The notes: generated from the sequence alone by a model not told the origin. DNA of 30,327 nt from an uncultured Pseudomonas sp. (GCF_946885885.1 NZ_CAMPHN010000041.1:1-30327), one strand, 5' to 3'. Positions 6,427-13,724 are shown, counted from the first letter of the stretch. Program-made: numbers and translations.

Positions 6427-8367
6427 ATGAAGCCCAGCCTGAAACTTCTCACCGCGGCCGTATTGATGGCCGGCCTATCGAGCACGGCGCAGGCCATGCC
6501 CTATACGCAGTTCATCGTATTCGGCGATTCGCTCAGCGACAGCGGGCAATTCCCTGATCTCGGCAGCCCCTTGGCGGGCGGCTTCCCCACCGGTGGCGCG
6601 CGCTTTACCAACCGTACCGGGCCGACCTATCAGCACAACAACAGCGAGTACTACGCCGAGGTCTCCACCCAGCGTCTGGCCTCGATGCTCGGCCTGCAGG
6701 CTTTACCCTCGACGCCATCGTTGCCACAGGCATTGACGGGGAATCCGGCTGGGACCAACTACGCCGTGGCCGGTTATCAAACGGCAAATATTCTTAATTC
6801 AGTTACCAGCGTTTCCGTTAACCCGATCAACATTTTTGGTCCTGATCCTTTAACGCGCAACGGCTACTTGATCGGTGTGCCGCGGGTCGACGCCAATGCG
6901 TTGTTTTATATCAACGGCGGTGGCAACGACGTACGCGATGGGGTGATCGTCGATCAGGCCAGTGCGGCCGCTTCCGCCAGTAATCTGGTGGCCGCCGTGG
7001 CGGCGCTGCAAGCTGCTGGCGCGCGTACCATCATCGTCTCCGATCTGCCCGATGTGGGTATGACCCCGGAAAGTACGATGCTGGGAGCCCTAACCGCTGA
7101 TGCACGTTCCACCGCCTCGGCATTGTTCAACCAGGAACTGGACACGCAGCTGTCCGCGCTGGGCGGCAATGTCATCCGTTTGAACCTGCGTAGTCTGTTG
7201 AGCGAGGTGCAGGGCGATCTGGCCAGCTTTGGCTTCGATGACAGCATCGTGCAAACAGCGGTGTGTTTCGACGGCGCGCCTATCGCCGGGGTGACCTGCA
7301 ACGCCGACCCGACCTGGGGCATCGGCAGCCTCACTGCCGATCCGAGCAAGCTGCTGTTCAACGACGGTATTCACCCATCGGCGGCCACCCATCAGATTAC
7401 CGCCGACTACATCTATTCGATCCTCGCCGCACCTTGGGAAGTCAGCCTGCTGCCGGAGATGGCCATGGCCAGTCTTAACGGTCACCAGCAGCAGCTGCGC
7501 AGCGAATGGCAGGCGGATCGTGGGCAATGGCAGGCGAATGGGCAGTGGCGCAGTTTCGTCAGCGCCAGCGGCATGCGTCAGAAATTTCAGCGCGGCGAGG
7601 CGGTGAGCGAAGGCGACAGCGATGGCCTGGGCGTAACCCTGGGCGGCAGTTACCGGCTCGATGAGAACTGGCGTCTGGGCCTGGCCCTGGGCTTGCAACA
7701 CCAGCAATTGGACAGCGACAGCGATTCCCAGTACGACCTCAGCAGCTACCTGCTGAGCGCCTTCGCCCAGTATCAACAGAATCGCCTATGGGCCGATGCC
7801 AGCTTCAGCCTGGGCATGCTCGACTACGGCGACCTCGATCGCCAGTTCGCCCTGGGCATCACCGAGCGCAGCGAGAGCGGCGATACCGACGGCCGGCTGT
7901 ATGCGCTGTCCGGGCGTATCGGCTACGACCTGGCCAACGAAGGCACCGGCTGGCGCGTCAGCCCCTTTATCAGTGCCGACCTGGCGCGCGTCGATGTCGA
8001 CGGTTACCGCGAGGACGGCAACCGCTCCACCGCCCTGGCGTTCGGCGATCAGCAGCGCGACAGCCGCCGCCTCGGTGTCGGTGTGCAGCTCAACTACCAG
8101 TTGACCCCACAGACCCAGCTGTTCGCCGAAGTGGCCCGCGAACGTGAATACGAAAACGATCCCAGCAGTCTCGATATGAGCCTCAACAGCGTCAGCGGCG
8201 ACCGCTTCGAATTGCAGGGCCATACGCCCGCGGATGGCCAGACCACTGGGTTGCTCGGCGTCAGCCATACGCTCGCCGGGCAACTGAAACTGGTGGGTAG
8301 TTATCACTTGCGCGGCACCGAAGACCGTCAGCACGGCGTCAATATCGGCCTCAGCCTGGACTGGTAG
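6427..8367 (+). CDS. estA: EstA-type GDSL esterase autotransporter
   Basis: This 646-aa outer-membrane esterase matches the usual length of Pseudomonas EstA. A signal peptide ends at AQA (residues 21-23). The GDSL passenger has the nucleophile motif FGDSLSDSG (Ser35), the oxyanion block NGGGND (163-168) and the DGIHPSAATHQ Asp/His pair (Asp313, His316). After a linker, about residues 370-646 form an autotransporter beta-barrel of amphipathic strands ending in SLDW. The enzyme hydrolyses short- to medium-chain esters on the cell surface and in Pseudomonas is linked to rhamnolipid production and motility. ATG 6427 follows AAGAGGGAG. The codons around 6780-6860 are unusually AT-rich compared with the rest. 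The next gene is convergent, 10 bp away. Confidence 0.95.
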   Translation: MKPSLKLLTAAVLMAGLSSTAQAMPYTQFIVFGDSLSDSGQFPDLGSPLAGGFPTGGARFTNRTGPTYQHNNSEYYAEVSTQRLASMLGLQALPSTPSLPQALTGNPAGTNYAVAGYQTANILNSVTSVSVNPINIFGPDPLTRNGYLIGVPRVDANALFYINGGGNDVRDGVIVDQASAAASASNLVAAVAALQAAGARTIIVSDLPDVGMTPESTMLGALTADARSTASALFNQELDTQLSALGGNVIRLNLRSLLSEVQGDLASFGFDDSIVQTAVCFDGAPIAGVTCNADPTWGIGSLTADPSKLLFNDGIHPSAATHQITADYIYSILAAPWEVSLLPEMAMASLNGHQQQLRSEWQADRGQWQANGQWRSFVSASGMRQKFQRGEAVSEGDSDGLGVTLGGSYRLDENWRLGLALGLQHQQLDSDSDSQYDLSSYLLSAFAQYQQNRLWADASFSLGMLDYGDLDRQFALGITERSESGDTDGRLYALSGRIGYDLANEGTGWRVSPFISADLARVDVDGYREDGNRSTALAFGDQQRDSRRLGVGVQLNYQLTPQTQLFAEVAREREYENDPSSLDMSLNSVSGDRFELQGHTPADGQTTGLLGVSHTLAGQLKLVGSYHLRGTEDRQHGVNIGLSLDW

Positions 8368-8377
8368 GGGCGCCGCG

Positions 8378-8812
8378 TCACTCCCATGCGAGGCGCGCGA
8401 GCTTCCACTCGCCGCCTTCCAGCCACCACTCCAGCTTCACCGCATAATGACGGGCGCTGTCGGGGATCAGCCCTTCGGCGCCGGTCAGCGCCACCTGGGC
8501 TTCGGTGTGGCCTTTCTCGCTATAGGTTGGATCGAGCCAGCTGTTTTTACTCAGCGCGATCACCTGCACGTTCTTATGCCGTAGAAACAGCAGGGTCATG
8601 GTGCGCTTGGCCCAGTCGCGGTCGAACTGCTGTTGAGCGACGAAGGTCGGGTGCAATTGATCGAGCACCGCGCTGGTGTTCTTCTCCTGCAGATTGTCTT
8701 GCAGCCGCTGCACTGCCGCATCCAGCGCCGCTTGCGGGTCGTCCTTGCCGCCACAGCCGGCCAGGAGGAAAAAAAACAACAGCAAAGGTAAGGCAAATTT
8801 CCGAGCTGACAT
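8378..8812 (-). CDS. Small lipoprotein of unknown function
   Basis: This 144-aa protein has a lipoprotein signal peptide: Lys/Arg at 4-5, a hydrophobic stretch, then the lipobox LAGC with Cys20 and GGKDD after it (no Asp at +2, which favours outer-membrane sorting). The mature part is alpha+beta and ends KLEWWLEGGEWKLARLAWE. This pattern of paired Trp strands recalls NTF2/SnoaL-like accessory lipoproteins, but I cannot assign a family. ATG 8812 is chosen because AGGGA lies 7 nt upstream and the signal peptide then begins correctly; the frame upstream runs into the MITE-like element. Its stop is 10 bp from the convergent estA stop. Confidence 0.8.
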   Translation of the reverse strand: MSARKFALPLLLFFFLLAGCGGKDDPQAALDAAVQRLQDNLQEKNTSAVLDQLHPTFVAQQQFDRDWAKRTMTLLFLRHKNVQVIALSKNSWLDPTYSEKGHTEAQVALTGAEGLIPDSARHYAVKLEWWLEGGEWKLARLAWE

Positions 8813-8896
8813 GCTGAATTCCCTATACATGGTTATGATGCGTGACAGAGCGGGAACGGTAACGGCGGCAAATCGTGCGAGTCTCAATCCGCATAG

Positions 8897-9035
8897 CAGG
8901 CTGTTGAAAAACGTAGGCGAGGCAGGCGAGACAAGGCAAAAATGGTCGAGAAAGCGGAGTTTACTGTTGTAAATGAGCATTTCGAGACCATTTTTAACGC
9001 AGGATCGGCCACGTAGGTAGTTTTTCAACAGCCTG
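8897..9035. mobile_element. MITE-like element, copy 2 (139 bp)
   Basis: It begins CAGGCTGTTGAAAAAC and ends GTTTTTCAACAGCCTG (16-bp perfect terminal inverted repeats), flanked by ATAG on both sides (8893-8896 and 9036-9039). The internal stem is AAAAATGGTC / GACCATTTTT. It lies between the divergent lipoprotein and pip genes and so separates or supplies their promoters. Confidence 0.82.
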
Positions 9036-9091
9036 ATAGCCGTTTGCACAGAAGCGCTAACCGTGCCCTACGTACAAGCCAGGAGAGCACC

Positions 9092-10063
9092 ATGCAGACT
9101 TTGTATCCGGAGATCAAACCCTACGCTCGTCATGAATTGGCCGTGGAGGAGCCGCACGTTCTCTATGTGGACGAGAGCGGCACGCCGGATGGATTGCCCG
9201 TGGTGTTTATCCATGGCGGTCCGGGCGCCGGTTGCGATGCCCTGAGCCGGCGCTTTTTCGACCCCAACCTGTACCGCATCGTCACTTTCGATCAGCGTGG
9301 CTGCGGACGCTCCACCCCGCATGCCAGTCTGGAAAACAACACCACCTGGGACCTGGTCGCCGATCTGGAGCGGATTCGCGAACACCTGGGCATCGACAAA
9401 TGGGTGCTGTTCGGCGGCTCCTGGGGCTCGACCCTGGCGCTGGCCTATGCGCAGACCCATCCCGAGCGCGTGCACGCGTTGATCCTGCGCGGCATCTTTC
9501 TCTGCCGTCCCCAGGAATTCCGCTGGTTCTACCAGGAGGGCGCCAGCCGGGTCTTCCCCGATTACTGGCAGGACTACCTGGCGCCGATCCCGCTCGACGA
9601 GCGCGGCGACCTGATGCAAGCGTTCTACAAGCGCCTGACCGGCTCCGATCAGATCGCCCAGATGCACGCGGCCAAGGCCTGGTCGACCTGGGAAGGCCGC
9701 ACCGCCACCCTGCGGCCCAACCCACAGGTGGTCGAGCGCTTCGGCGATGCCCATCGCGCGCTGTCGATCGCCCGTATCGAGTGCCATTACTTCCTCAACA
9801 ACGCCTTTCTCGAGCCCGACCAATTGCTCCGCGACATGCCGAAGATCGCCCACTTGCCCGGGGTCATCGTACACGGCCGCTACGACATGATCTGCCCGCT
9901 GGAGAACGCCTGGGAACTGCATCAGGCCTGGCCCAACAGCGAGCTGCAGATCATTCGCGACGCCGGCCATGCAGCCTCGGAAAACGGTATCGCCGATGCC
10001 TTGGTGCGCGCGGCCAACCAGATCGCCCAGCGCCTGCTCGACCTGGCGCCCGAAGAGGCATGA
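9092..10063 (+). CDS. pip: Proline iminopeptidase
   Basis: This 323-aa cytoplasmic alpha/beta hydrolase of peptidase family S33 releases N-terminal proline from peptides. Visible motifs are HGGPGAGCD (oxyanion region, residues 41-49), DQRGCGRS, the nucleophile elbow GGSWGS (Ser110), Asp265 in HGRYDMICP and His293 in DAGHAASE. Length and motifs match the family. ATG 9092 is preferred over the upstream ATG at 9044 because AGGAGAG sits just before it and the protein then begins LYPEIKPY. It overlaps dtd by 4 nt (ATGA), an arrangement expected of a two-gene operon. Confidence 0.95.
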   Translation: MQTLYPEIKPYARHELAVEEPHVLYVDESGTPDGLPVVFIHGGPGAGCDALSRRFFDPNLYRIVTFDQRGCGRSTPHASLENNTTWDLVADLERIREHLGIDKWVLFGGSWGSTLALAYAQTHPERVHALILRGIFLCRPQEFRWFYQEGASRVFPDYWQDYLAPIPLDERGDLMQAFYKRLTGSDQIAQMHAAKAWSTWEGRTATLRPNPQVVERFGDAHRALSIARIECHYFLNNAFLEPDQLLRDMPKIAHLPGVIVHGRYDMICPLENAWELHQAWPNSELQIIRDAGHAASENGIADALVRAANQIAQRLLDLAPEEA

Positions 10064-10497
10064 AGGCGCTGATCCAACGCGCCGCCGGCGCGCGGGTCGA
10101 GGTGGCGGGCGAGGTGGTCGGCGCCATCGACCAGGGATTACTGGCCCTGGTCGCGGTCGAACCACAGGACACCCCGGCCAGCGTCGACAAGTTGCTGCAC
10201 AAGCTGCTCAATTACCGGGTGTTCGGCGACGCCGCCGGCAAGATGAACCTGTCGCTCGCCGATGTCGGCGGCGGCTTGCTGCTGGTCTCGCAATTCACCC
10301 TGGCGGCCGATACCCAAAGCGGCCTGCGCCCGAGCTTTTCCAGCGCCGCACCGCCCGCCCTGGGCGCCGAACTGTTCGGCTTGCTGGTCGAACGGGCGCG
10401 GGAAAAACACCCACAGGTCGCCACCGGCCGCTTCGGCGCCGAGATGCAGGTGCACCTGGTCAACGACGGGCCGGTGACCTTTCTGTTGCAGGTCTAG
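10060..10497 (+). CDS. dtd: D-aminoacyl-tRNA deacylase
   Basis: This 145-aa protein, the exact usual length of bacterial DTD, hydrolyses D-aminoacyl-tRNA (for example D-Tyr-tRNA) to recycle mischarged tRNA. It begins [14 protein letters not shown], has the SQFTLAADT catalytic segment at about residues 77-85, and ends with the NDGPVTFLL Gly-Pro motif that forms the cross-subunit active site. ATG 10060 overlaps the pip TGA. There is no separate ribosome binding site, so it is probably translationally coupled to pip. Confidence 0.96.
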   Translation: MKALIQRAAGARVEVAGEVVGAIDQGLLALVAVEPQDTPASVDKLLHKLLNYRVFGDAAGKMNLSLADVGGGLLLVSQFTLAADTQSGLRPSFSSAAPPALGAELFGLLVERAREKHPQVATGRFGAEMQVHLVNDGPVTFLLQV

Positions 10498-10526
10498 CAG
10501 GGGGCGATGGTGCAGGCACAGCCTTT

Positions 10527-10547
10527 CCCGGATTGCATCCGGGCTAC
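10527..10547. repeat. Single CCCGGATTGCATCCGGGCTAC repeat half
   Basis: The 21-bp unit is identical to the right arm of the inverted pair at 11681-11747. It lies between the convergent dtd and UPF0158 genes and is itself partly palindromic (CCCGGAT / ATCCGGG), so it may act as a weak bidirectional terminator. Confidence 0.6.
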
Positions 10548-10552
10548 AAAAC

Positions 10553-10975
10553 TCAACGCGGCGGCAGCATTTCCAGGCCGTTGATCTGCAACCATTCGAG
10601 TACGTGTTCGCGCATGCGCTGGCCCTGGTAGGCCTGCCAGTCGCGCTGTGCCCTGGGCAGGCTTTCCAGGAGGAAGTCGAAGGTGCGGATCGGTTTGCGC
10701 CCGTTCAGGGCTTGGCTCAGGGCGACATGGGCGTCGATGTCGTGGACGCCGGCGAGAAAGGCCATGCGCATGGCCAGGTTGTCCTCCTGGGGTAGGGGCT
10801 CGATGGCCAGGTAGCGGTCCGGCTGCACATCGTACTTTTCCTCGGCATCGGGCCGCGTCTTGTCGCGCATGCGCAGCACGCCGCCGGTTTGCAGATCGAG
10901 GAAGTACTCGGCGTCGTCCTGACGCAGCATCGCCTGTTCGATACGCGCGAGTTCGAGTTTCAGAGAACGCATCAT
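10553..10975 (-). CDS. UPF0158 family protein
   Basis: This 140-aa cytoplasmic protein resembles the uncharacterised family UPF0158 (Pfam PF03682). It has an N-terminal helix followed by EYFLDLQTGGVLRM and YLAIEPLPQ, with the conserved C-terminal FDFLLESLPRAQRDWQAY and LEWLQINGLE. No catalytic residues are established for the family. ATG 10975 (first of two adjacent ATGs) has GGAG 8 nt upstream; ATG 10996 is also in frame but lacks a site. It is convergent with dtd. Confidence 0.8.
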   Translation of the reverse strand: MMRSLKLELARIEQAMLRQDDAEYFLDLQTGGVLRMRDKTRPDAEEKYDVQPDRYLAIEPLPQEDNLAMRMAFLAGVHDIDAHVALSQALNGRKPIRTFDFLLESLPRAQRDWQAYQGQRMREHVLEWLQINGLEMLPPR

Positions 10976-11047
10976 GGGACTGACTCCAGGCTTCATCCGT
11001 GTCGACCATAACCCCGCGCGCCGATCAGGTGAAGCCGGCTCGTCACC

Positions 11048-11641
11048 TCAGTCGGCCCGCGCCAGCGCCTCGGCGACGAAATCCAGACGATCCTGGCCGA
11101 AGTGCATTTCATCGCCGACGAAAAACGTCGGGGCGCCGAATACGCCGCGTTCGACCGCCTCTTCGGTATTGTCTTTCAAGCGTTGTTTCACCGCTTCGTC
11201 GTTGATCAGGCGCTCGAACTCGGCGATATCCAGGCCGGCCGCACTCAGTACTTCAGCGATTATCTCGGGCTTGCCGAGATTCTGCTGGCGTACCCAGATC
11301 GCCTCGAACACCGCGCGTAGATAGGGCTGGAATGCGTCGCTGTCGAGGTAGCCGGCGGCACCGCGCATCAGTGTCAGGGTGTTGATCGGGAAGTACGGGT
11401 TGAACGCCAAGGGCACGCCATAGCGTTTGGCGAAGCGGGCGAAATCCTCCAGCACATAACGGCCCTTGCTCGGGATCGCCACCGGCGACTGGTTGCCGGT
11501 GGCCTTGAACACGCCGCCGAGCAGCATCGGCCGCCAGACGATTTGCGCCTGCGCCGCCGCGGCGATGCCCGGCAATTGAGTCCAGGCCAAGTAGGAGGAC
11601 GGGCTGCCGACATCGAAAAAGAACTCAACTGTTTTGCTCAT
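11048..11641 (-). CDS. 2-hydroxychromene-2-carboxylate isomerase-like (DsbA-fold) protein
   Basis: This 197-aa protein of the kappa-GST/HCCA isomerase family is a thioredoxin-fold protein with a helical insertion. The N-terminal VEFFFDVGSPSSYLAW carries the serine-rich active-site motif (Ser13-Pro14-Ser15-Ser16) in place of the Cys-x-x-Cys of DsbA. The C-terminal GVFGAPTFFVGDEMHFGQDR contains the conserved cis-proline segment. In naphthalene degradation this family isomerises hydroxychromene carboxylate with glutathione. No aromatic pathway genes are nearby, so the substrate here is open and a general glutathione-dependent isomerase/transferase role is the safer statement. Confidence 0.88.
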   Translation of the reverse strand: MSKTVEFFFDVGSPSSYLAWTQLPGIAAAAQAQIVWRPMLLGGVFKATGNQSPVAIPSKGRYVLEDFARFAKRYGVPLAFNPYFPINTLTLMRGAAGYLDSDAFQPYLRAVFEAIWVRQQNLGKPEIIAEVLSAAGLDIAEFERLINDEAVKQRLKDNTEEAVERGVFGAPTFFVGDEMHFGQDRLDFVAEALARAD

Positions 11642-11680
11642 ACGATGACCCTATCGAATCTGGGAGGCATTTCGTTGGTC

Positions 11681-11747
11681 GTAGCCTGAATGCAATCCGG
11701 GAATCATGGATGGCTTCACATCGCTCCCCGGATTGCATCCGGGCTAC
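11681..11747. repeat. GTAGCCTGAATGCAATCCGGG inverted repeat pair
   Basis: The left arm 11681-11701 and right arm 11727-11747 (CCCGGATTGCATCCGGGCTAC) are inverted copies with a 25-bp loop. Together with the REP at 11764 they fill the gap between two minus-strand genes (11642-11798). Confidence 0.75.
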
Positions 11748-11763
11748 GGGGCAACGCGCCTTT

Positions 11764-11787
11764 TGTAGGAGCGGCCTTGGCCGCGAT
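11764..11787 (+). repeat. Solo REP (TGTAGGAGCGGCCTTGGCCGCGAT)
   Basis: A single Pseudomonas REP unit with the palindromic core GCGGCCTTGGCCGC. No inverted partner lies nearby, in contrast to the pair at 17976-18060. It sits just after the SDR stop. Confidence 0.75.
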
Positions 11788-11798
11788 TGTTGGGCCTG

Positions 11799-12527
11799 CT
11801 AGAACGTCTCGCTCCAGGGCCGCAGATCCATTTCGTGCACCCAGCAATCGCGCGGCTGGCAATGGATCTGCCAATAGGTGTCGGCGATATGCGCGGGGTC
11901 GAGGATGCCGCCCTGCTCCTTGCGCTGGTACAGCTCGGGAAAGTTGTCGCGGATAAAGGCGGTATCGATGGCGCCATCGATGATCGGGTGGGCCACATGA
12001 ATGCCCTGTGGGCCGAGTTCGCGGGCCATGCTCTGGGCCAGGGCGCGCAGGGCGAATTTGGCGCTGGCGAAGGCTGAGAAGTTGGCCCGGCCGCGCAGCG
12101 AGGCGGTGGCGCCGGTGAAGATGATGCTGCCGCGTCCGCGCGTCAGCATGACTTTGGCCGCTTCGCGACCGGTGAGGAAACCGGCCAGGGCGGCCATTTC
12201 CCAGACCTTGCGATAGACCCGCTCGGTGGTTTCGGTGATGGAGAACTGCACGTTGGCGCCGATATTGAACACCACCGCTTCCAACGGGCCAACCTCGCGT
12301 TCGATGGTGGCGAACAACTCGACCACCTGTTCCTCGATGCGCGCATCGCAGCCGAAGGCGCGGGCGCTGCCGCCTTCTGCCTCGATGGCTGCGACCAGGG
12401 GCGCCAGTTTGTCGGCATTACGCCGCACCACGCAGGCGACATAGCCTTCGCGGGCGAAGCGTTTGGCGATGGCGCCGCCGGTTGCGTCGCCGGCCCCCAC
12501 CACCAGGATGGCTTTGCGTTCTGTCAT
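11799..12527 (-). CDS. SDR-family oxidoreductase-like protein with Phe at the catalytic Tyr
   Basis: This 242-aa Rossmann-fold protein has a nucleotide-binding turn (LVVGAGDATGGAIAKRF; Gly11, Gly13, Gly17/18), the Asp61 adenine contact (GCDAR), and FNIGANV where classical SDRs have NNAG. The active-site Ser143 is present (FTGATAS) and Lys157 is in place, but the YxxxK motif reads FASAK, so Phe153 replaces the catalytic Tyr. It may use another proton donor, be a weak enzyme or have a binding role; the substrate is unknown. GGAGA lies just upstream of ATG 12527. It is divergent from an HxlR regulator across 100 bp containing two matching palindromes, which suggests direct control by that regulator. 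Confidence 0.85.
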   Translation of the reverse strand: MTERKAILVVGAGDATGGAIAKRFAREGYVACVVRRNADKLAPLVAAIEAEGGSARAFGCDARIEEQVVELFATIEREVGPLEAVVFNIGANVQFSITETTERVYRKVWEMAALAGFLTGREAAKVMLTRGRGSIIFTGATASLRGRANFSAFASAKFALRALAQSMARELGPQGIHVAHPIIDGAIDTAFIRDNFPELYQRKEQGGILDPAHIADTYWQIHCQPRDCWVHEMDLRPWSETF

Positions 12528-12542
12528 CGGGATTCTCCATTA

Positions 12543-12587
12543 GTTCTGTTTTGGAACCTGGATCGATAGTCGGTTCCATTTTGGAAC
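12543..12587. promoter_or_regulatory. Paired candidate operators between the SDR and HxlR genes
   Basis: GTTCCATTTTGGAAC at 12573-12587 is a perfect palindrome (6-bp arms, 3-nt spacer). GTTCTGTTTTGGAAC at 12543-12557 is the same site with two mismatches. Their centres are 30 bp apart, about three helical turns, within the 100-bp divergent promoter region. Two in-phase copies suit two dimers of the adjacent HxlR regulator. Confidence 0.7.
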
Positions 12588-12627
12588 TTGTCAAGCTAAG
12601 ATAGGCCATCGAATCCGGAGAGTCGTC

Positions 12628-13128
12628 ATGCGTTGGGAAGAACTCGAGCAACAGCCCTGCTCCTTGGCCCGCACCCTGTCGGTGGTCGGCGACCGCTGGA
12701 CCCTGTTGGTGCTGCGCGAATGTTTTCTCGGCACGCGGCGTTTCGATGCCTTCGAGCAGCGCCTGGGGATTACCCGGCACTTGCTCGCGGATCGACTGAA
12801 AACCTTGGTGCGGGCGGGCGTATTGAACAAGGTGGCGTATCAGCAGCGTCCCTTGCGCGAGGAGTACCGGCTAACCGACAAGGGTCGCGATCTCTACCCG
12901 GTGATCATGTCCCTGGTGAATTGGGGCGACCGACATATGAGCGACGAAAACGGCCCGCCGATTCGGCATATCCATCGCACCTGCGGCAAACCGTTGCGTG
13001 CCCAGCTGGTCTGTTCGGAGTGCGCCGAACTGCTGGCGCCCCATGAGGTGCTGCTGGAGGAGGCGCCGGCGTTCGAAGGGCAGTTGCTGCCGGCGCATTG
13101 GCACGCCGGGCAGGCGGGGGAAACCTAG
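12628..13128 (+). CDS. HxlR-family winged-helix transcriptional regulator
   Basis: This 166-aa DNA-binding protein begins with the family opening EQQPCSLARTLSVVGDRWTL, where Cys11 is the position used for redox or electrophile sensing in several HxlR proteins. The winged-helix core is at about residues 20-100 (FDAFEQRLGITRHLLADRL recognition region; EYRLTDKGRDLYPV wing). Members are about 110-120 aa; this one has about 50 extra residues with HRTCGKPL and LVCSECAELL, a Cys/His cluster that could bind metal. ATG 12628 follows GGAGAG. Its likely target is its own promoter and that of the divergent SDR, through the two palindromes between them. Confidence 0.92.
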   Translation: MRWEELEQQPCSLARTLSVVGDRWTLLVLRECFLGTRRFDAFEQRLGITRHLLADRLKTLVRAGVLNKVAYQQRPLREEYRLTDKGRDLYPVIMSLVNWGDRHMSDENGPPIRHIHRTCGKPLRAQLVCSECAELLAPHEVLLEEAPAFEGQLLPAHWHAGQAGET

Positions 13129-13157
13129 TACCGCGACACGAAGCATTGTCGCAGTCC

Positions 13158-13368
13158 GTGGGAGGGGTTTCAGCCGCGACGCTTACAGCGCCTTTAACAG
13201 GCCGTTGAAAAACGTTGGCGAGGCAGGCGAGACAAGGCAAAAATGGCCGAAAAGGCGGAGTTTACTGCTGTAAATGAGCACTTTGAGGCCGTTTTTAACG
13301 CCGTCTCGGCTACGTAGGTAGTTTTTCAACAGCCTGTTAAGGTCCATCGCGGCTAAAGCCCCTCCCAC
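13158..13368. repeat. REPIN (GTGGGAGGGGYTTYAGCCGCGAY arms) interrupted by a MITE-like element
   Basis: The left arm 13158-13180 and right arm 13346-13368 are inverted copies of a 23-bp REP. The space between them is almost entirely the 139-bp MITE-like element at 13198-13336. Uninterrupted relatives lie at 15848, 20183 and 22064. Confidence 0.75.
13198..13336. mobile_element. MITE-like element, copy 3 (139 bp)
   Basis: It begins CAGGCCGTTGAAAAAC and ends GTTTTTCAACAGCCTG, and is flanked by TTAA on both sides (13194-13197 and 13337-13340). The internal stem is AAAAATGGCC / GGCCGTTTTT (one wobble pair). It has exactly the same length as copy 2. Confidence 0.82.
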
Positions 13369-13415
13369 GCAAGCCTGGCGTTAAACCGACATCATGATGG
13401 TTGACGCGACACTCG

Positions 13416-13453
13416 CAGGCCGTGGAAAGCCTAGGTAGTTCTTCAACGGCCTG
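13416..13453. mobile_element. Internally deleted remnant of the same MITE-like family (38 bp)
   Basis: It begins CAGGCCGTGGAAAGC and ends TAGTTCTTCAACGGCCTG, matching both ends of copies 1-3 with the middle missing. No matching flanking duplication remains (CTCG left, TCAG right). The right flank TCAG contains the stop codon of the minus-strand gene that follows. Confidence 0.6.
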
Positions 13454-13699
13454 TCAGCGTGGTACCAATGCCGGCAATAGCGTGCGCGAAATCGCTTCGC
13501 GCACGGTGGGCAGCAAGGTGGCGCTGCCGCCGAGCATCTCCTCGACCAGCTGGCGCAGGGCGACGGCGCGTTCCGGGCTCAGGCCGCTGACCGCATATTC
13601 GCAGGCTTGTTCGGCACTCACGCCCGGTGGAATCGACAGGCCCAGTGCCACCAGGCGTTCGCGAAAGTCTTCCTGGTCGATAAGGTCGGCATGCATCAT
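13454..13699 (-). CDS. Small hypothetical protein at the end of the dimethylglycine operon
   Basis: This 81-aa acidic, helical protein has no signal peptide or membrane segment: LIDQEDFRERLVALG, then SAEQACEYAVSGLSPERAV, LRQLVEEMLGG and a hydrophobic C-terminal helix. I do not recognise the family. ATG 13699 is chosen because GGAGGA lies 7 nt upstream; the ATG at 13714 has no such site. It begins 25 bp after the ETF beta stop, on the same strand, so it is probably the last gene of the dgc/ETF transcript. Its TGA is formed next to a degenerate MITE copy, so the original C-terminus may have been altered. Confidence 0.7.
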   Translation of the reverse strand: MMHADLIDQEDFRERLVALGLSIPPGVSAEQACEYAVSGLSPERAVALRQLVEEMLGGSATLLPTVREAISRTLLPALVPR

Positions 13700-13724
13700 G
13701 GTTGAATCCTCCATTGGCGCCGCT

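Noticed and set aside
9068..10165. 365-codon minus-strand frame over pip and dtd
   Set aside because: Antisense of two well-identified genes. No independent ribosome binding site or motif.
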